A stretch of DNA of 64,000 nucleotides from assembly GCA_947258715.1 (NCBI GenBank), contig CAMYJH010000008.1:1-64000 (forward strand). The letters are read 5' to 3'. The stretch comes from an uncultured Gammaproteobacteria bacterium (GTDB lineage: Bacteria > Pseudomonadota > Gammaproteobacteria > HK1). The translations under genes were made by a program, and so were the position numbers. Below are positions 16,750 through 25,857 of this stretch, in pieces. The notes under the pieces were generated by a model, which was not told the DNA's origin, did not search any database, and saw nothing but the letters and a program-made list of their open reading frames with translations. The number at the start of each line of letters is the position of its first letter. The first letter of the stretch is position 1.

Positions 16750-18936
16750 ATGAGCAACAGCGATCACACCAACCTCGGCCTGATATATGAGACCGCGGGC
16801 GGGATCCGCATAAGACGGGAAGAGGTTTCGCAACCCTATGAGCACGCCGCTGACTTCCTTGCAAGCGCTCTGGACAATCGCCGCGGCGTTCTGCTGACCT
16901 CTTCGTTCGAGTATCCGGGGCGTTACACCCGCTGGGATATCGGCTTCGTTGACCCGGTCATAGAGTTCACCGCACGCGGGCGAACCTTCACCCTGCGCGC
17001 GATAACCGACCGCGGCAGCGTTCTTCTTTCCGCCATCTTCGGCGCGCTTGAAAATTGCCAGGCGGTCGAGTCACTCGATCGGGACGGCAATCTCATTTCG
17101 GGCGTAGTGCGCCAATCCAGCGAGTGGTTTCCCGAGGAGCTGCGAAGCAAGCAGCCAACCGTATTTTCAGTGCTGCGCGCAATCACCGACCTGTTCGATA
17201 GTGCGCAGGATTCACATCTGGGTTTGTATGGGGCTTTCGGCTACGAGCTCGCTTTTCAGTTCGAGCCGGTGCGACAAAGGCTCGAACGTGACGGGTCCCA
17301 GCGGGACCTGGTGCTTTATCTCCCCGGTGAAATTCTGGTCGTAGATCACCGGCGGGAGGTGGCCACGCTCTACCGTTATGAGTTCGAAACCGAAGACGGG
17401 GATACCCGCGGCCTGGAGAGGGGCGGCGAAGAATCGTTGTATGTGCCCGCCCCCGACGCCGAATCCCGGTGCGATCATGCTCCCGGTGAATACGCAAACA
17501 CCGTTCGCGAAGCCATCGAGCACTTTCGCAGAGGGGACTTATTCGAAGTCGTGCCCAGCCAGACTTTTTTCGAGCCCTGCCCTGCGCAGCCGTCTGAAGT
17601 TTTCAGGCGCTTGAAAAGCCGCAACCCGGCGCCATACGGAGCGCTGATGAATCTGGGTGAACAGGAGTACCTGGTCGCCGCCTCGCCGGAGATGTACGTG
17701 CGTGTGGAGGGGCGTCGCATCGAGACCTGCCCCATTTCGGGAACCATCAAGCGCGGCACCAACGCCATCGGCGACGCCGCGCAGATATTGGAGCTTTTGA
17801 ATTCGGAAAAGGAAACTTCCGAGCTCACCATGTGCACCGACGTGGATCGGAACGATAAGTCTCGAGTTTGCGAACCCGGCAGTATCCAGGTTATCGGCAG
17901 AAGGCAAATCGAGATCTACTCGCGCCTCATCCATACGGTGGATCATGTGGAGGGAATTTTGCGCGAAGGCTACGACGCGCTGGACGGCTTTCTTGCCCAT
18001 ACCTGGGCGGTAACGGTCACCGGCGCTCCCAAGCAGCACGCGATACAGTTCATCGAGGACCACGAGCGCTCTCCGCGCTGCTGGTACGGCGGGGCGATTG
18101 GATTCATCGGCTTCAACGGCAGTATGAATACCGGGCTCACTTTGCGAACGGTCCGGATCAAGAACGGCATCGCTGAAGTGCGTGCGGGCGCCACTTTGCT
18201 GTTCGAATCGGATCCGGATGCAGAAGAGCGGGAGACGCGGCTCAAGGCTTCAGCACTGCTCGACGCCATCACTCGCGCGGATGACGAGCCGCTGGCCGCG
18301 GTCGCGGCGATTCCGGAACGTCCCGGCGCGGGCAAGAAGGTGCTCATGGTGGACCACGAGGACTCCTTCGTGCACACCCTGGCGGGTTATTTCCGCCAGA
18401 CTGGCGCGGAAGTGGTGACCTTCCGCTGCGGGTTTCCGATGGAACGCTTGCAGCAGGAGTCTCCCGATCTGATGCTGCTTTCACCGGGACCGGGTCGCCC
18501 GGAAGATTTCGAGCTGGCCCAAACCATAGGCATGGCGCTGGAGCAGGGCCTGCCCATATTCGGGGTGTGCCTGGGGCTCCAGGGCATGGTCGAGCATTAC
18601 GGCGGCTCGCTGGAAATTTTGCCCAAGCCCATGCACGGCAAGACCTCACGGGTGCGCGTGATCGGCGGCTCCATCTTCGAGGGAGTGCCGCAAAAATTCG
18701 TGGCGGGACGATATCATTCTTTGTTTGCCGTCCGCGACACCCTGCCGGAAGCGCTTGAGGTTACTGCCGAGACCGACGACGGCCTGATCATGGCCATCGA
18801 ACACCGCGAGCTGCCGCTGGCAGCGGTCCAATTTCATCCGGAATCCATAATGACCGTGAACGATGACGTCGGCCTGCGCATCGTGAACAACGTAATGAAA
18901 GTGCTTGCGGTCAGCAACGGAAACCGCAGGGCATGA
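16750..18936 (+). CDS. trpE(G): anthranilate synthase, fused components I and II
   Basis: The 728-residue protein joins a chorismate-binding TrpE domain (residues about 1-505) to a class I glutamine amidotransferase TrpG domain (about 525-725). TrpE landmarks include SSFEYPGRYTRWD, CPISGTIKRG and the late GAPKQHAIQFIEDHE and YGGAIGFIGFNG. TrpG landmarks are LLSPGPGRPEDF, the cysteine nucleophile in FGVCLGLQGMVE and the histidine-glutamate pair in AVQFHPES. The enzyme makes anthranilate from chorismate and glutamine, the first step of tryptophan synthesis. The fused form is known mainly from alphaproteobacteria and scattered gammaproteobacteria. Control by the upstream attenuator is strongly indicated. 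Confidence 0.96.
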   Translation: MSNSDHTNLGLIYETAGGIRIRREEVSQPYEHAADFLASALDNRRGVLLTSSFEYPGRYTRWDIGFVDPVIEFTARGRTFTLRAITDRGSVLLSAIFGALENCQAVESLDRDGNLISGVVRQSSEWFPEELRSKQPTVFSVLRAITDLFDSAQDSHLGLYGAFGYELAFQFEPVRQRLERDGSQRDLVLYLPGEILVVDHRREVATLYRYEFETEDGDTRGLERGGEESLYVPAPDAESRCDHAPGEYANTVREAIEHFRRGDLFEVVPSQTFFEPCPAQPSEVFRRLKSRNPAPYGALMNLGEQEYLVAASPEMYVRVEGRRIETCPISGTIKRGTNAIGDAAQILELLNSEKETSELTMCTDVDRNDKSRVCEPGSIQVIGRRQIEIYSRLIHTVDHVEGILREGYDALDGFLAHTWAVTVTGAPKQHAIQFIEDHERSPRCWYGGAIGFIGFNGSMNTGLTLRTVRIKNGIAEVRAGATLLFESDPDAEERETRLKASALLDAITRADDEPLAAVAAIPERPGAGKKVLMVDHEDSFVHTLAGYFRQTGAEVVTFRCGFPMERLQQESPDLMLLSPGPGRPEDFELAQTIGMALEQGLPIFGVCLGLQGMVEHYGGSLEILPKPMHGKTSRVRVIGGSIFEGVPQKFVAGRYHSLFAVRDTLPEALEVTAETDDGLIMAIEHRELPLAAVQFHPESIMTVNDDVGLRIVNNVMKVLAVSNGNRRA

Positions 18937-20375
18937 GCAGGCCCTGTGAGTTGAGCGCCCTGAATGCGCGAAAACTGATTGCGACCAAGGGGCTCTCGCC
19001 CGTCGAGCTGGTCGACGACTGCATTGCTCGCATCGAGGCAATCAATCCCGCCGTCAACGCCGTGGTGGCGAACTGCTTTGAGCGTGCCCGCGAAGAGGCT
19101 AGAACCGCCGAGGCGGAGACGGTGAAGGGCGGCGATTTGGCACCGCTTCACGGCCTGCCGATGGGAATCAAGGACCTCCACGTAAGCGAAGGCATTCGCA
19201 CCACCTTCGGCTCGCTGATTTACGAACACCACGTTCCGGACAAAGACGAACGCGTCATCGCCGCGCTCAAGCGGGCCGGCGCCATTGCGCTGGGCAAGAC
19301 CAACACCCCGGAATTCGGGGCCGGTGCCAACACCGTCAACAAGGTCTACGGCGCGACCCGCAATCCTTTCGACACCCAGCGCACCTGTGGCGGATCGTCC
19401 GGCGGATCCGCAGTCGCCCTGGCCTGCGACATGATGCCGATATGCACCGGCTCCGATACCGGCGGCAGCCTGCGCATTCCGGCGGCCTTTTGCGGAGTGG
19501 TCGCCATTCGTGGCACCCCCGGCCTGGTGCCGTCGGACCGTCGGGTGATAGGGCTCACCACCTACAACGTGCAGGGCCCCATGGCGAGGAACGTTGCGGA
19601 TGCGGCGCTCATGCTCTCCGCCATGGCGGGCAGCGACAGCTGCGATCCGCTTGCCCGTCCGCTGGAGCCTTCGAGCTACGGCGAAATACAGCAAACGGAG
19701 CTTTCGTTATTGCGCGTCGCCTTTTCCGAAGACTTGGGATTCGCCCACGTCGACAACGGCGTTCGTGAGACTTTCAGAAAGTGCGTCGCGCAAATCGCGC
19801 CGCTGTTCGGTCGATTTGAACCGCGGGATCCTGAAATGAAGGAATCGACGCGTGTATTCTGGCTCATCCGCGGCCTGCATTATCTCGCCAGTCAGCTGGA
19901 CAACTATCGAGCGCACCGGGATCTGCTCGGCCCTAATGTTGTCAGCAACGTCGAGGCCGGGCTTGACATGAAGCCCGAGGACATCGGCTGGGCCTACGCG
20001 GAATGCACCCGCATGTACCGAAAGTTTCAGCGATTCTTCGAAGACATCGACCTGCTCATCTGCCCCACCGTGGCGGTGCCGCCCTTTCCCGTGGAGCAGC
20101 TTTACTGCACCCACGTCAACGGGGTCGAGCTCGAGAACTACATCCAGTGGGCTGATCTCACGGCAGGACTGACGCTTACTGGTCACCCCATCGTTTCCAT
20201 CCCCTGCGGATACGACGCCACCGGCACACCGTTCGGAATTCAGATAGTAGGACCGCGCTGGCATTCGGATCGCTTCATCATCGGCGTTGCCGCCGCCCTC
20301 GAACGCGCCCTCGCCGATGACCCGTCATTATCTCGGCCAACGCCGGACATCGGCGCACTTTCGCTGACTCCATAA
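18933..20375 (+). CDS. amidase signature family enzyme
   Basis: The 480-residue protein starts inside the trpE(G) stop (4-base overlap). The amidase-signature triad is visible: lysine in GIKDLHV, the cis-serine in CGGSSGGSAVALA and the nucleophilic serine in GSDTGGSLRIPAAFCG. Family members hydrolyse amides ranging from indoleacetamide to aryl amides and polyamine derivatives. Coupling to the tryptophan gene might suggest an indole-related amide, but the sequence does not show this. It would share the attenuator-controlled transcript. Confidence 0.92.
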   Translation: MSRPCELSALNARKLIATKGLSPVELVDDCIARIEAINPAVNAVVANCFERAREEARTAEAETVKGGDLAPLHGLPMGIKDLHVSEGIRTTFGSLIYEHHVPDKDERVIAALKRAGAIALGKTNTPEFGAGANTVNKVYGATRNPFDTQRTCGGSSGGSAVALACDMMPICTGSDTGGSLRIPAAFCGVVAIRGTPGLVPSDRRVIGLTTYNVQGPMARNVADAALMLSAMAGSDSCDPLARPLEPSSYGEIQQTELSLLRVAFSEDLGFAHVDNGVRETFRKCVAQIAPLFGRFEPRDPEMKESTRVFWLIRGLHYLASQLDNYRAHRDLLGPNVVSNVEAGLDMKPEDIGWAYAECTRMYRKFQRFFEDIDLLICPTVAVPPFPVEQLYCTHVNGVELENYIQWADLTAGLTLTGHPIVSIPCGYDATGTPFGIQIVGPRWHSDRFIIGVAAALERALADDPSLSRPTPDIGALSLTP

Positions 20376-20415
20376 CGCTCCGGATTACAGGCAACGAGAA
20401 GCCGCCAGCGTCGAG

Positions 20416-21936
20416 TCAGTGAGCAGCGCGGAGTGTTACGAACTCACGCACTTTCCTTCGCTGCACCTTACCCACCGAGCTTCTGGGCATGTCGTCAAGC
20501 ACGTGGATGCGCTTTGGCGCTTTTACCGATCCGAGGCTTTTTTTGGCGAAGCTGATAATGTCATCGACATCTGCGCTTTGACCGCTTCGCAGGGTGATGG
20601 CCGCGTGCACGGCTTCGCCCCATTTTTCGTCGGCCACACCGAACACTACGCACTCGCTCACCGCAGGATGGGCGGCAAGAACCCGTTCCACTTCACCGGG
20701 GTAGACGTTAAAGCCACCGCTGATAATCAGGTCCTTGATGCGGTCGGTAATATAAAGAAAGCCTCGCTCGTCCAGATGGCCAAGGTCCCCGGTATGCAGC
20801 CAACCATTCTTGAGCGCTTCAGCCGTCTGTCGAGGAAGATCCAGATAGCCGCTCATGACCAGATCACCGCTTACCACGACCTCGCCGGACTCACCGGGGG
20901 AAAGAATCTTTCCGTCGAGGCTCATGATCTCTACCCGGTTGCTGACGCCCGCCCGGCCTGCGGAGGCAAGGCGTTCGCCGTCCGCCTGCTCCGGCGTCAG
21001 CGCAGTGATGATTTGAGGCGCTTCGGTCAGACCGTAGTTGACGCCGATGATCGGACCAAAAACGGACTGCGCCTCGCGCACGCGCTCCGGCGGCATGGGC
21101 GCCGCGCCGTAGATCAAAAGTCTCAGGCTGCCGAAATCCTCGCGCGCGTCGTCCAGCGCGCTCATCAACATGTAAATCAGCGTAGGTGGAAGAAAAGTCG
21201 CGGTGACATTCCTGCGGGCAAAGGCGTCGAGGACGGAGTCGGGCTTCGCCCGGCCGCCGAGCAGCACCACGGTTCCGCCGGCGGCAAGCATCGGGGTCAC
21301 GTAGCAGGAGGTACCGTGGGTGAGTGGCGCCGCCAGAAGAAAACGATCCCTGGTCTCGAATCGGTGGGCGGTCAGCATGTTCCTGGCGCCGGCGATCCAA
21401 GCGCGATAAGGTTGGAGCACGCCTTTGGGCGCACCGCTGGAGCCGCCGGTGAACTTGAGCGCCTGAATCGCGGTGCCGTCGAGGCTCGTTCGAGTCGGCC
21501 TTTCACCGAGGTGCTTTTTTATCAGACCGGCTACCGTCTTCGCGGGATCATGCTCTTGAGAATCGCAGGCGCCGAAGATGACCTCCGTGTCGGCATCTTC
21601 GATGGCGAAGAAGCAATCTCGGTCGGTCACGATCAGGCCCGGACGGGAAAGCGCCATCTTCGATTTCAGCTCTGAGTTTGGATCCAACGGGTTGAGCGGA
21701 ACCCACACCTTTCCCGCCGCCATGACCGCGAGGATGGAAAGCAAGTGCTCCAGAGTGTTGTGACCGCACACTCCGATCCGAGATTGCGGCGCCGGGTCGA
21801 GAGCCTGTAGCGCCACCGCCAGGGCGTCGACCCGTGTGACCAGCTCAGAATAACTGAGCTCAACACCAGGCGCGTCTATCGCAATTGCATCGGGATTGAT
21901 GCGCGCGGATCGGTAAAGCCAGTCGATGGGCTGCAA
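20416..21936 (-). CDS. acyl-CoA synthetase (class I adenylate-forming enzyme)
   Basis: The 506-residue protein has the AMP-binding P-loop-like motif LKFTGGSSGAPKGVLQP, the YGLTEAP motif, the hinge segment GWLHTGDLGHLDERGFLYITDRIKDLIISGG with FNVYPGEVE, and the C-terminal catalytic lysine in SSVGKVQRRK. It activates a carboxylic acid to its acyl-adenylate and then the CoA thioester in the cytoplasm. The substrate could be a fatty or aryl acid. It converges on the amidase gene, and no CoA-ester pathway genes adjoin it, so nothing local narrows the substrate. Confidence 0.92.
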   Translation of the reverse strand: MQPIDWLYRSARINPDAIAIDAPGVELSYSELVTRVDALAVALQALDPAPQSRIGVCGHNTLEHLLSILAVMAAGKVWVPLNPLDPNSELKSKMALSRPGLIVTDRDCFFAIEDADTEVIFGACDSQEHDPAKTVAGLIKKHLGERPTRTSLDGTAIQALKFTGGSSGAPKGVLQPYRAWIAGARNMLTAHRFETRDRFLLAAPLTHGTSCYVTPMLAAGGTVVLLGGRAKPDSVLDAFARRNVTATFLPPTLIYMLMSALDDAREDFGSLRLLIYGAAPMPPERVREAQSVFGPIIGVNYGLTEAPQIITALTPEQADGERLASAGRAGVSNRVEIMSLDGKILSPGESGEVVVSGDLVMSGYLDLPRQTAEALKNGWLHTGDLGHLDERGFLYITDRIKDLIISGGFNVYPGEVERVLAAHPAVSECVVFGVADEKWGEAVHAAITLRSGQSADVDDIISFAKKSLGSVKAPKRIHVLDDMPRSSVGKVQRRKVREFVTLRAAH

Positions 21937-22042
21937 GGTGGAAAAGCGGGGCTCAGAGTTTGGGAAATTGTAAAGGGAAGGGAGACTTAAGCGCGACGTT
22001 AATGGATCGGAGTTAAGCCGACTGAGTATGTCGTAGGTAGTC

Positions 22043-22103
22043 TGTGGTATGTAGGAAGGACGCGGTCAGTCGCTTTTAGGGTCCCTACATGCGACATACC
22101 ACA
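22043..22103. repeat. inverted repeat between acyl-CoA synthetase and ntrC genes
   Basis: TGTGGTATGT at 22043-22052 and its exact complement ACATACCACA at 22094-22103 flank 41 bases. A second possible pairing uses ATGTAGG at 22049-22055 and CCTACAT at 22084-22090. The two pairings exclude each other. There is no T-run, so it is not a standard terminator. Confidence 0.5.
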
Positions 22104-22127
22104 TATTTCGTAAGGGCCGGAGATTAA

Positions 22128-23525
22128 TTAGATACCGTGGTCTTTGATTTTGCGCGTCAGCGTATTTCGACCCCAGCCCAGCAACCGGGCTGCATCCTGC
22201 CGGCGACCGCCGGTGAAGCGCAGCGCGGCATCCAGCATGATCTTTTCGAATCGAGGGAGCGCCTCGGCGACAAGATTGTCCTTTCCCGCTGAAAGCTGTC
22301 TCTCCATCCAGCGCTTGAGCCCGTCCTCCCAGCCAAAGGACGCTTTCTCGCCACCCTCCCGGGCTTTCAATTCCGGCGGCAGATCAACCAGATGGATCTC
22401 GCTGCCGGAAGCCATCACCGTGAGCCAGCGGCAGGTGTTTTCGAGCTGGCGCACGTTGCCCGGCCAGTCGAGGCCCGTGAGGTAGCGCTCCACTTCGGGT
22501 TTCAGCGTCTTGACTTCGGTATTCAACTCTTCCGACGCCGCTTTCAGGAAATGGTCCAACAGCAGCGGGATGTCCTCGCGTCGATGACTCAGGGACGGCG
22601 AGTGGACGCGGATGACGTTCAAGCGATGGAACAGATCTTCGCGAAAGCTGCCCGCCCGAACGCGCGCTTCCAGATCCTGATGGGTGGCGGCAATGATGCG
22701 CACGTTGACGTGGATCGGCTCGTGACCCCCCACGCGATAGAACTCACCGTCGGCCAACACGCGCAGCAGTCGGGTCTGGAGCTCCGACGGCATGTCGCCA
22801 ATCTCGTCGAGAAACAGCGTCCCGCCGTCGGCCTGCTCGAATCGCCCCCGGCGCTGCGACTGGGCCCCGGTGAAGGCTCCGCGCTCGTGACCGAACAGTT
22901 CCGACTCGAGAAGCTCCTTGGGTATCGCCGCCGTGTTCAGCGCGATAAACGACTTTCCGGATCTTGGACTGTGACGGTGCAGCGCCCGCGCTACCAGCTC
23001 TTTGCCGGTTCCGGACTCCCCGGTAATGAGCACCGTAATGTTCGAGCGCGAGAGTCGCCCAATGGCGCGGAAGACCTCCTGCATTGCCGGCGCAGAGCCG
23101 ATGATGCTTCGGTCCGGACTCTCGATGGCGGGACGCGATACGGATCGCTGCTCCTGGGCGTGGGTCGCGGCGCGACGCACCAGCGCCACGGCGTCGTCCA
23201 CGTCGAAGGGTTTGGGCAGATACTCGAAGGCCCCGCTCTGAAAAGCAGCCACGGTGCTGTCCAAGTCCGAGTAAGCGGTCATGATGATGACCGGCAGGCC
23301 GGGATAGCGCTTGGAAATGGATTCGAGCAGCGTGAGTCCGTCGGTTTCCGGCATCCGGATGTCGGAGAGAATGACGTCGGGGCGCGAGCGATCCAGCTGG
23401 GCCAGCACGCCGGCGCCACTGGAGAAACCGGTAACGCTCATTCCCTCGCGGGCAAGCGCCTTTTCCAGCACCCAGCGAATTGACTGGTCGTCGTCGATAA
23501 CCCATACGTCCACCGGATTGCTCAC
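22128..23525 (-). CDS. ntrC: nitrogen regulation response regulator NtrC
   Basis: A GTG at 23525 overlaps the ntrB stop by 4 bases and yields the family N-terminus [18 protein letters not shown], so the longer upstream extension is rejected. The 465-residue protein has a receiver domain with the phospho-acceptor aspartate in [12 protein letters not shown], then a sigma-54 AAA+ domain with [14 protein letters not shown] and FLDEIGDM. It ends with a Fis-type helix-turn-helix, [20 protein letters not shown]. When phosphorylated by NtrB it activates sigma-54 promoters under nitrogen limitation. Candidate binding sites are present upstream of glnA, of the DUF4124-ntrBC genes and of ntrB. Confidence 0.97.
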   Translation of the reverse strand: MSNPVDVWVIDDDQSIRWVLEKALAREGMSVTGFSSGAGVLAQLDRSRPDVILSDIRMPETDGLTLLESISKRYPGLPVIIMTAYSDLDSTVAAFQSGAFEYLPKPFDVDDAVALVRRAATHAQEQRSVSRPAIESPDRSIIGSAPAMQEVFRAIGRLSRSNITVLITGESGTGKELVARALHRHSPRSGKSFIALNTAAIPKELLESELFGHERGAFTGAQSQRRGRFEQADGGTLFLDEIGDMPSELQTRLLRVLADGEFYRVGGHEPIHVNVRIIAATHQDLEARVRAGSFREDLFHRLNVIRVHSPSLSHRREDIPLLLDHFLKAASEELNTEVKTLKPEVERYLTGLDWPGNVRQLENTCRWLTVMASGSEIHLVDLPPELKAREGGEKASFGWEDGLKRWMERQLSAGKDNLVAEALPRFEKIMLDAALRFTGGRRQDAARLLGWGRNTLTRKIKDHGI

Positions 23526-24682
23526 CGTCGGCCGGGTCCCATGATTGGGTTTTGTACCCGGCTGCTGTTCTCTCCACCGTCGCCCACGGGCAGCAGGATG
23601 CTGAACGTGGTGTTGCCCGGCTCGCTGTGACATTCGATGAGCCCTCCGTGCTGGTTGACCAGAGACTGCGCGATGCTCAAACCCAGGCCGGTGCCATCCG
23701 ATCGTCCGGTCACCATGGGATAAAAAATGAGCGCCTTGAGCTCTTCCGGTATGCCCGATCCGTTGTCGCTGACGTCCACCCGAACTACCAGGCGATGGCG
23801 GCGCTGGCCGATGGTGTACTGACGGTGGATGCGGGTCTTGATCAGTATCCGGCCGGCGCCGTCGACGGCCTGCACGGCGTTCTTGACGACGTTGAGCGCG
23901 GCCTGGACCAGAAGCTCCGGATCGGCCTCGAGTTCGGGAATGCTGGGATCGTAATCGCGATCGACCACCACTGAGGGAGGCGCCTCCGCCTCGACCAGGG
24001 CGCGCACGTGTTCGGTGACCTCGTGAATATTCATGGTGCGTTTTTTAAGCCGGGTCCTGGGACCGAGCAGTCGCTCCAACAGAGCCTGAAGTCGGTCCGC
24101 CTCGTGAACAATGATGCGGGTGTATTCCTTCAGCTCCTCAGAATCGAGTTCCCGGTCCAGAAGCTGCGCCGCACCGCGCAGGCCTCCCAGAGGATTGCGG
24201 ATTTCGTGGGCCAGCCCGCGCACCAGGGCGCGCGCCGATTCGTTCTGCGACATCAGCTGCTCTTCGCGCGAAATCTGCTTGTGGCGATCGAGATCCAGAA
24301 GCTCGACCAGGGTTCCAGCGAAGGCCGGCGACTCGTTCACCGGCGTCATCACGCAGTCGACGGTGATGACCTGTGTGTTCGGAAGCACCAGCTGCATGTC
24401 GCGCTCGGTGAGCGGGTAGCCGGAAGCGGTCAGCCTCGCGAGCGCGGCGGCAAGAACTTCCGCTTCGGGAAGCAGCTGACGCAGATCCATGCCGCGGACC
24501 TGGTTGGCGCTCACGTCCAGCAGCGCCTCCGCGGCAGGATTGAGGGAGTGGACGCGAAGCCCGGCGTCGAGGACAAGCACCGCCGTGGTCAGGTTGTCGA
24601 CGATGAGATGGTCCGGACGGCGAAGCGGCGCGATGCTTCCCGGTCGCTGGGGGGCAGAAAGGGTTTTGCGTTTGGCGCTCAT
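23522..24682 (-). CDS. ntrB: nitrogen regulation sensor histidine kinase NtrB
   Basis: From the ATG at 24682 the protein has 386 residues; an in-frame TTG at 24703, 13 bases after a GGAGGA, is an alternative start. An N-terminal PAS-like domain (IVDNLTTAVLVLDAGLRVHSLNPAAEALL) is followed by the H-box VRGLAHEIRNPLGGLRGAAQLL, the N-box ALNVVKNAVQAV and G-boxes DNGSGIPEEL and GTGLGLSIAQSLV. It is a cytoplasmic kinase/phosphatase that normally answers to PII and phosphorylates NtrC. It is translationally coupled to ntrC. Confidence 0.96.
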   Translation of the reverse strand: MSAKRKTLSAPQRPGSIAPLRRPDHLIVDNLTTAVLVLDAGLRVHSLNPAAEALLDVSANQVRGMDLRQLLPEAEVLAAALARLTASGYPLTERDMQLVLPNTQVITVDCVMTPVNESPAFAGTLVELLDLDRHKQISREEQLMSQNESARALVRGLAHEIRNPLGGLRGAAQLLDRELDSEELKEYTRIIVHEADRLQALLERLLGPRTRLKKRTMNIHEVTEHVRALVEAEAPPSVVVDRDYDPSIPELEADPELLVQAALNVVKNAVQAVDGAGRILIKTRIHRQYTIGQRRHRLVVRVDVSDNGSGIPEELKALIFYPMVTGRSDGTGLGLSIAQSLVNQHGGLIECHSEPGNTTFSILLPVGDGGENSSRVQNPIMGPGRR

Positions 24683-24832
24683 GGACAGATTTGAGATGAG
24701 CAATTTCCGGACCAGGTCCTCCGATCGGAAGCATCGGCGCAGAAGACGGCCTCCGCGACCGACCGAAGGCCCCGCGGAGGCATTCGCCGGTGGATGCTTT
24801 AATTCAATAACGCACGAGACATGGCCACAGTA

Positions 24833-24849
24833 TGCACCAAAATGGTGCG
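24833..24849 (-). promoter_or_regulatory. NtrC-type palindrome upstream of ntrB
   Basis: The 17-mer TGCACCAAAATGGTGCG is a 7-3-7 palindrome with one outer mismatch. It fits the enteric NtrC consensus of TGCAC-type half-sites spaced by three bases. It lies about 150 bases before the ntrB start and after the DUF4124 gene. I found no good sigma-54 promoter between it and ntrB. In enteric bacteria NtrC represses an internal glnL promoter from such a site, and the same is plausible here. Confidence 0.7.
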
Positions 24850-24901
24850 GTGGCCGAGAACGAGGGCGGGGAAAGCGCTTAATGCGGTCCTTGTGAAGGC
24901 A

Positions 24902-25570
24902 TCAAGGGGACGATGCCGGAGCCGGGGGTGGTGTCGGCGTCGCGCCGAAGCGGGGCTGCACACCGCCGGGGCTCTTGGGTCCGCCGGGGCTTCTGGATCC
25001 GCCGGGGCTTTCGGGTCCGCCGGGGCTTTCCGGTCCGCCCGGGTTTTCGGGTCCGCCAATCGTTTCGTCATCGACGGAGACGCGCTGCAGGTGGACGGTG
25101 ACGGTCCCGGTTCGGGCGAGCTCGGCGCCAGTTTCGTCGACGATAGTGGCGTAGATCTGGTGGCTTCCCCGCTCAACGTTGCTCAGCGTGACCACTGCTG
25201 CGGTGCTGCGGCCGAATTTGCGCTCGTCCATGAAAATATCGATGGCGTGCCCCTGGACCAGAGTCGGGATTATGTTGAAATTTAAGGTGACATCGCCAGC
25301 ATTGTCGCGAACGGCCTCGTCGTTGGCCGGCGAGGCGATGGTGAAGCTGTCATAGCCGTCAAACTCGGCCGCTCCCGCCGTGCCTGCCGGCGCCGCGGCG
25401 GCCGGCGGCGTGTAGGTCACCAGCGGACTCAGCTCGACTCTTTCCGCGCCTTCCCCCGGCGGTCGATCGGAATACTCGATTGATCCGTCTGGCAGGACCC
25501 ACTTGTAGATCTCGGCCTGGGCGGCAACCGCAGCCAACGTCAGCGATAGGACCAAAATCCACCGTTTCAT
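24902..25570 (-). CDS. DUF4124 domain exported protein with Gly/Pro-rich tail
   Basis: The ATG at 25570 starts a signal peptide (MKRWILVLSLTLAAVAAQA). The mature protein opens with EIYKWVLPDGSIEYSDRPP, the DUF4124 hallmark, followed by a beta-sandwich-like region (SFTIASPANDEAVRDNAGDVTLNFNI to TVTVHLQRV). The last 55 residues are a low-complexity tail of GGPESP-type hexapeptides encoded by an 18-bp tandem repeat. It is a tandem paralogue of the gene at 25858-26367, which lacks the tail. DUF4124 genes between glnA and ntrB are common in gammaproteobacteria; the function is unknown. Confidence 0.88.
   Translation of the reverse strand: MKRWILVLSLTLAAVAAQAEIYKWVLPDGSIEYSDRPPGEGAERVELSPLVTYTPPAAAAPAGTAGAAEFDGYDSFTIASPANDEAVRDNAGDVTLNFNIIPTLVQGHAIDIFMDERKFGRSTAAVVTLSNVERGSHQIYATIVDETGAELARTGTVTVHLQRVSVDDETIGGPENPGGPESPGGPESPGGSRSPGGPKSPGGVQPRFGATPTPPPAPASSP
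24963..25057. repeat. 18-bp tandem repeat coding a GGPESP-type tail
   Basis: About 5.3 copies of ccgccggggctttcgggt (top strand) run from 24963 to 25057 with a few substitutions. The unit is a multiple of three, so copy number changes would keep the reading frame of the DUF4124 gene. Confidence 0.9.
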
Positions 25571-25639
25571 TGTTAAAACATATATCAGGAAGCCCACGGT
25601 CTCCAGCGCGACCGGGCCTTCAACTCGGCCCGGCTATTC

Positions 25640-25655
25640 AGCAAAAATCGCGCCA
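25640..25655 (-). promoter_or_regulatory. sigma-54 promoter of the DUF4124-ntrBC operon
   Basis: Read leftward the sequence is TGGCGCGATTTTTGCT. Against TGGCACG-N4-TTGCW it has one mismatch and the exact GG/GC spacing. It lies about 70 bases before the DUF4124 start at 25570 and 14 bases downstream of a perfect NtrC palindrome. Confidence 0.8.
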
Positions 25656-25669
25656 GCAGAGGAAGAGTA

Positions 25670-25686
25670 TGCACCAATCTGGTGCA
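25670..25686 (-). promoter_or_regulatory. NtrC binding site (perfect palindrome)
   Basis: TGCACCAATCTGGTGCA is a perfect 7-3-7 palindrome matching the NtrC consensus. It sits immediately upstream of the sigma-54 promoter match at 25640-25655, closer than typical enhancer spacing. Confidence 0.82.
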
Positions 25687-25857
25687 TGAGCGCAGAAGCG
25701 CAGCCAGCCGGCCGGCGTTGAGCGGACCACAGGGTCGGCACCGAAGCGCTGCACCGCCGCCGAGTCTGACGCAAGTCAAGGCTGGACAAACCGCTGAAGC
25801 GCCTCTGATCGCTACCGGGGATAGCCGGACCCGTCTACTCGGGTCGCCCCGGCCACC

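Noticed and set aside
20419..21675. 418-codon open frame antisense to the acyl-CoA synthetase gene
   Set aside because: Low-complexity Arg/Gly/His-rich translation with no motif; the opposite strand encodes a complete adenylate-forming enzyme.
22392..23483. 363-codon frame antisense to ntrC
   Set aside because: Shadow frame; ntrC domains are complete on the other strand.
24715..24833. Sigma-54 promoter directly upstream of ntrB (TGGCC...GTGC)
   Set aside because: The GG to GC spacing is one base too long and several consensus positions differ.
24963..25057. Possible CRISPR array in the 18-bp repeats
   Set aside because: Repeats are directly adjacent without spacers and encode an in-frame protein tail.
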